Positions 12,047-15,474 of a DNA stretch of 15,474 nucleotides are shown here, piece by piece. Source of the DNA: JAAFHS01 sp031396505. Its GTDB lineage: Bacteria; Pseudomonadota; Alphaproteobacteria; Rhodobacterales; Rhodobacteraceae. Each line of letters starts with the position of its first letter. Position 1 is the first letter of the stretch. The stretch is from positions 1 through 15,474 of the forward strand of contig JANNKX010000049.1 in NCBI GenBank assembly GCA_031396505.1, read 5' to 3'. The notes beneath the pieces are model-generated. The model searched no databases. It was given only the letters and a program-made list of their open reading frames with translations, and was not told the DNA's origin. Made by a program: the position numbers and the translations under genes.

Positions 12047-14464
12047 ATGAAATTCACCCTCTCCTGGCTGCACGACCATCTGGAAACATCGGCACCGCTG
12101 GATGATATCCTGTATGCCCTGACCGATCTGGGGCTGGAGGTTGAGGGGGTTGCGAACCCCGGCGATACCCTTGGGGCATTCCGGATTTGCAAAGTGATCG
12201 AGGCCCAACCGCACCCCAATGCCGACCGTCTGCGCCTTTGCCGGGTGGCCACATATCCCGGCGGGCCGGACACGGTAATGGAAGAGGTGCAGGTGGTATG
12301 CGGTGCACCGAATGCCCGCACTGGCCTTGTGGGGGTGTTCGCGCCCGTGGGCACGCATGTGCCCGGTACCGGAGTGGATCTGAAACCGGGGGTGATCCGC
12401 GGGGTCGAATCCAACGGCATGCTGTGTTCGGAACGCGAGCTGATGTTGTCAGACAGCCATGATGGCATCATCGAGCTGCCCGACGATGCGCCGCTGGGCG
12501 CGCGGTTTATCGATTATCGCGGCCTGAACGACCCAATGATCCATGTGAAGGTCACACCAAACCGCCCGGATGCTTTGGGCGTGCGCGGCATTGCCCGCGA
12601 TCTGGCCGCGCGGGGATTGGGCACGCTGAAACCGCTGGATGTGACCCCGGTAAAGGGCACGTTCGCGTCGCCAGTCGGCGTGCAGATCAGTCCGGCGTTA
12701 AAGGCCAAAGGCTGCCCCTTGTTCGCAGGCCGGGTGATCCGGGGGGTGACGAACGGCGCGTCGCCTGTGTGGCTGGCCGACCGGCTGAAAGCCATCGGGC
12801 TGCGCCCAATCTCGGCCCTGGTGGATATCACCAACTTTTTCACCTTTGCGCTGAACCGGCCTTTGCATGTGTTTGACGCGGCCAAGGTGAAAGGTGATCT
12901 GCGCATTCATGCGGCAGTGGGGGGCGAAACCTTGCAGGCGCTGGATGGCAAGATCTATACGATGGCCCCCGGCATGATGCTGATTTCCGATGACGAGGGC
13001 CCCGAATCCCTTGCCGGAATCATGGGGGGCGAGGCGTCAGGTTGTAGTGATGCGACCACGGACGTGTTTCTTGAATCTGCCTACTGGGACCCGATCACCA
13101 TCGCAACCACCGGGCGCGCACTGAAGATCAATTCCGATGCGCGCTACCGGTTTGAACGCGGAGTGGACCCGGCCTTTACCTTGCCGGGGCTGGAGGCGGC
13201 GACGCAGATGATCCTTGATCTGTGCGGCGGCAGCGCATCAGACGTGGTGACGGACGGCGCTGTGCCGGACGTTGCCCGCACCTACCGGTTGGATACGGCG
13301 CGTGTCGTCAGCCTTGTCGGGATGGATATCCCCGAGGCCGAACAGCGCCGGTCCCTGCAGGCGTTGGGCTTTACGCTGAACGGCGATATCGCAACGCCGC
13401 CGACATGGCGGCCCGATGTGCTGGGCGAGGCGGATCTGATCGAGGAAGTGGCGCGCATCGCGTCCCTGACCAAGCTGGTGGGAAGGCCCCTGCCCCGCGT
13501 CAACACCGGCGTGCCAAAGCCGATTCTGACACCCGCACAAGTGCGGATCGGAAGCGCGCGCCGCACGCTGGCGGCACTGGGTTACAACGAATGTGTCACC
13601 TACAGCTTCATCGATGCCGATGACGCGGCCCTGTTTGGCGGTGGCGCGGATGCCGTGCGGGTGGACAATCCGATTTCATCGGAAATGTCGCATCTGCGTC
13701 CCGATCTGCTGCCCGGTCTGTTGCGGGCGGCAGCGCGCAATCAGGCGCGCGGCTTTGCCGACATGGCATTGATGGAGGTGGGCCCGGTGTTTCAGGGGGG
13801 CGAGCCCGGGGATCAATATGTGCAGGCGACGGGTCTGTTGATCGGGGCGGCAGCGGGGCGCGATCCACATGGGTCACGCCGCATGGTGGATGTTTACGAT
13901 GCCAAGGCCGATGCCGAGGCGGTGCTGGCGGCCATCGGTGCACCTGCGCGTGTGCAGATCACCCGCAAGGCCGCCGCATGGTGGCATCCGGGGCGGTCGG
14001 GTGTGGTGGGGCTGGGGCCGAACATGCTTGCGACGTACGGCGAGGTGCATCCGCGCGTTCTTGCCGCGATGGACGTCAAGGGGCCTGCGGTGGCATTTTC
14101 TATCCTGATCGGCAATGTGCCGTTGCCGAAGGTTAAGACGCCGACGCGCGCAGCACTGGCGGTCAGTGATCTCCAAGCGGTGGAGCGCGATTTCGCCTTT
14201 GTGGTCGATGCCGGGGTTGAGGCACAGACGCTGGTGAACGCGGCGATCGGGGCGGATAAGGCGCTGATTGCGGATGTGCGGGTCTTTGATGCGTTTGGTG
14301 GGGCCAAGGCCGAGGCGCAGTTGGGGCCGGGCAAAAAGTCACTCGCCATCGCGGTGCGTCTACAACCGGTGGAGCGGACACTGACGGAAGCCGAGATCGA
14401 GGCGGTATCGGCGCGGATCATCGAAAAGGTCAGCAAGGCCACAGGCGGCGTGCTGCGGGGGTGA
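12047..14464 (+). CDS. pheT: Phenylalanyl-tRNA synthetase subunit beta
   Basis: The 805-residue beta subunit, normal length, recognises tRNA-Phe and hydrolyses mischarged Tyr-tRNA. Domains in order: N-terminal MKFTLSWLHDHL; EMAP/OB-fold tRNA-binding domain about 38-150 (QPHPNADRLRLCRV, VVCGAPNARTG, VESNGMLCSERE); B3/4 editing domain roughly 205-385 (RPISALVDITNFFTFALNRPLHVFD, LAGIMGGEASGC); B5 domain about 400-470; synthetase-like core about 475-680 (LGYNECVTYSFID, NPISSEMSHLRPDLLPGLL); and the C-terminal ferredoxin-like anticodon-binding domain from about 705 (AVERDFAFVVDAGV). AAGGA lies eight bases before the ATG. It works only with PheS, encoded upstream but separated by three accessory genes. 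The downstream oxidoreductase starts 47 bases later. Confidence 0.97.
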   Translation: MKFTLSWLHDHLETSAPLDDILYALTDLGLEVEGVANPGDTLGAFRICKVIEAQPHPNADRLRLCRVATYPGGPDTVMEEVQVVCGAPNARTGLVGVFAPVGTHVPGTGVDLKPGVIRGVESNGMLCSERELMLSDSHDGIIELPDDAPLGARFIDYRGLNDPMIHVKVTPNRPDALGVRGIARDLAARGLGTLKPLDVTPVKGTFASPVGVQISPALKAKGCPLFAGRVIRGVTNGASPVWLADRLKAIGLRPISALVDITNFFTFALNRPLHVFDAAKVKGDLRIHAAVGGETLQALDGKIYTMAPGMMLISDDEGPESLAGIMGGEASGCSDATTDVFLESAYWDPITIATTGRALKINSDARYRFERGVDPAFTLPGLEAATQMILDLCGGSASDVVTDGAVPDVARTYRLDTARVVSLVGMDIPEAEQRRSLQALGFTLNGDIATPPTWRPDVLGEADLIEEVARIASLTKLVGRPLPRVNTGVPKPILTPAQVRIGSARRTLAALGYNECVTYSFIDADDAALFGGGADAVRVDNPISSEMSHLRPDLLPGLLRAAARNQARGFADMALMEVGPVFQGGEPGDQYVQATGLLIGAAAGRDPHGSRRMVDVYDAKADAEAVLAAIGAPARVQITRKAAAWWHPGRSGVVGLGPNMLATYGEVHPRVLAAMDVKGPAVAFSILIGNVPLPKVKTPTRAALAVSDLQAVERDFAFVVDAGVEAQTLVNAAIGADKALIADVRVFDAFGGAKAEAQLGPGKKSLAIAVRLQPVERTLTEAEIEAVSARIIEKVSKATGGVLRG

Positions 14465-14483
14465 TGCTACGTCACACTTGCGC

Positions 14484-14497
14484 GGTTGCGCGCAACC
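14484..14497. promoter_or_regulatory. Perfect 14-base palindrome upstream of the GMC oxidoreductase
   Basis: GGTTGCGCGCAACC is an exact palindrome lying 14 bases before the oxidoreductase ATG, in the only spacer between it and pheT. Its position suits a repressor operator, but it may also be chance in G/C-rich DNA; it is too short-looped to form a hairpin of note. Confidence 0.3.
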
Positions 14498-14511
14498 CAT
14501 AGGCTGCTCTG

Positions 14512-15474
14512 ATGGAGTACGATTACATCATCGCGGGTGGTGGATCGGCGGGCGCCGTTCTTGCGGCGCGGCTGTCCGAAGACCGGTCGGTCAGCGTCTG
14601 TCTGATCGAGGGCGGGGGTGCAGGCAAAAGCATCTTCATCCGGGCACCAGCGCTTGTCGCGGCGATGGTGTCGGGGCGGCCACCGATCCATAATTGGGCG
14701 CTGAAGACGGAACCGCAGCCGGGCCTGAACGGGCGGCGGGGATTTCAGCCGCGCGGCAAGGCCTTGGGCGGGTCATCGGCGATCAATGCGATGCTTTATG
14801 TGCGGGGGCATCCGGGCGATTATGATGAATGGGCCGATCTGGGCGCAGATGGCTGGGATTGGCAATCGGTGCTGCCTTGGTTCCTGAGATCGGAAGGCAA
14901 TATGCGCGGCGGTGCCTTGCATGGGCAGACAGGGCCGTTGCAGGTGTGCGATCAGGCGCGGCCCGCGGCCATATCGGATGCCTTTCTGGCGGCGTGCGAC
15001 AGCCTGCAGATTGCGCCGAACGATGATTTCAACGGACCTGTGCAGGCGGGTGCGGGGCTGTATCAGGTCACGCAATATGGCCATGGGCCACGCAAGGGCG
15101 AACGCTGTTCTGCGGCGGCGGCCTATCTGCACCCGGTGTTGGGGCGGGCGAACCTGACCGTGCTGACAGGCGCGCACGTGGACCGCGTGACGCTGGCAGA
15201 CGGCCGCGCCACGGGGGTTTTGCTGGCAAATGGCACGCATCTGCGGGCACGGCGCGAGGTGGTACTGGCGGCGGGCGCGTTCGGGTCGCCCGAGATTTTG
15301 CTGCGGTCGGGCATCGGGCCAGAGGATGAATTGCGCGCCCACGGCATTGCAGTCGTGCACGCGCTGCCGGGGGTGGGGATGAACCTGCAGGATCATCTGG
15401 ATTACATCCTGAGTTATCGTTCCAGACGCGCCGATGTGGTGGGGTTGAATCCGGCGGGTCTGGTGCGGCTGGCG
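14512..15474 (+). CDS. GMC-family FAD oxidoreductase (choline dehydrogenase-like), 3' end beyond the window
   Basis: GMC enzymes oxidise alcohols using bound FAD. The visible 321 residues start MEYDYIIAGGGSAGAVLAAR, the ADP-binding Rossmann motif GGGSAG, followed by E34 in CLIEGGG. The first GMC signature is at 81-108 (RGKALGGSSAINAMLYVRGHPGDYDEW begins here), and the second, GAFGSPEILLRSGIG, lies near residues 255-269 and fits the pattern exactly. The C-terminal substrate-binding half, with the catalytic His-His or His-Asn pair, is outside the window, so the substrate (choline, an alkanol, polyethylene glycol or another alcohol) cannot be told. Truncation is due to the window edge. The ATG at 14512 is dictated by the Rossmann motif; no good ribosome site is seen. 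Confidence 0.92.
   Translation, partial: MEYDYIIAGGGSAGAVLAARLSEDRSVSVCLIEGGGAGKSIFIRAPALVAAMVSGRPPIHNWALKTEPQPGLNGRRGFQPRGKALGGSSAINAMLYVRGHPGDYDEWADLGADGWDWQSVLPWFLRSEGNMRGGALHGQTGPLQVCDQARPAAISDAFLAACDSLQIAPNDDFNGPVQAGAGLYQVTQYGHGPRKGERCSAAAAYLHPVLGRANLTVLTGAHVDRVTLADGRATGVLLANGTHLRARREVVLAAGAFGSPEILLRSGIGPEDELRAHGIAVVHALPGVGMNLQDHLDYILSYRSRRADVVGLNPAGLVRLA

Overview
The window (15,474 bases, GC-rich, strong third-position G/C bias) looks like chromosomal DNA from an alphaproteobacterium of the Rhodobacteraceae (Roseobacter group). The evidence is the protein families and their order: accA, a DgcA-type racemase with a D-amino acid aminotransferase, the N-formylglutamate amidohydrolase/DUF1244 pair divergent from pyruvate kinase, then rpmI-rplT, pheS and pheT. 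The genus cannot be fixed from this sequence alone. No rRNA, tRNA, CRISPR array, insertion sequence or phage gene was seen.

Left part (1-4674). A 3'-truncated accA (minus strand) is divergent from an AraC-type regulator with a GyrI-like effector domain. A 303-base gap with strong RNA hairpins follows, two of which show CCUCCC (anti-Shine-Dalgarno-like) loops. Next is a tightly packed pair: an enolase-superfamily N-acetyl-D-Glu racemase/dipeptide epimerase (dgcA) and a class IV PLP D-amino acid aminotransferase. Together they suggest handling of D-glutamate and other D-amino acids or cell-wall-derived dipeptides. A convergent RTX-type calcium-binding protein abuts the aminotransferase with no spacer.

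Middle part (4830-8396). An N-formylglutamate amidohydrolase-family gene overlaps a DUF1244 gene (both minus), and the pair is divergent from pyk (pyruvate kinase). After pyk come a small two-helix membrane protein, a structured leader, and rpmI-rplT (L35-L20), closed by a good intrinsic terminator.

Right part (8509-15474). A TPR plus SAM-methyltransferase protein precedes pheS. The two subunits of phenylalanyl-tRNA synthetase are not adjacent: a cupin that overlaps the pheS stop, a DUF4304-like protein and an oppositely oriented 45-residue membrane peptide lie between pheS and pheT. The window ends inside a GMC-family FAD oxidoreductase with a perfect palindrome just upstream.

Most of the window is ordinary core metabolism and translation. 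The points most worth a second look are the structured 1583-1885 spacer, the accessory genes inside the phe locus, the RTX protein with an N-terminal hydrophobic segment, and the small membrane proteins. I did not find a clear new multi-gene system.
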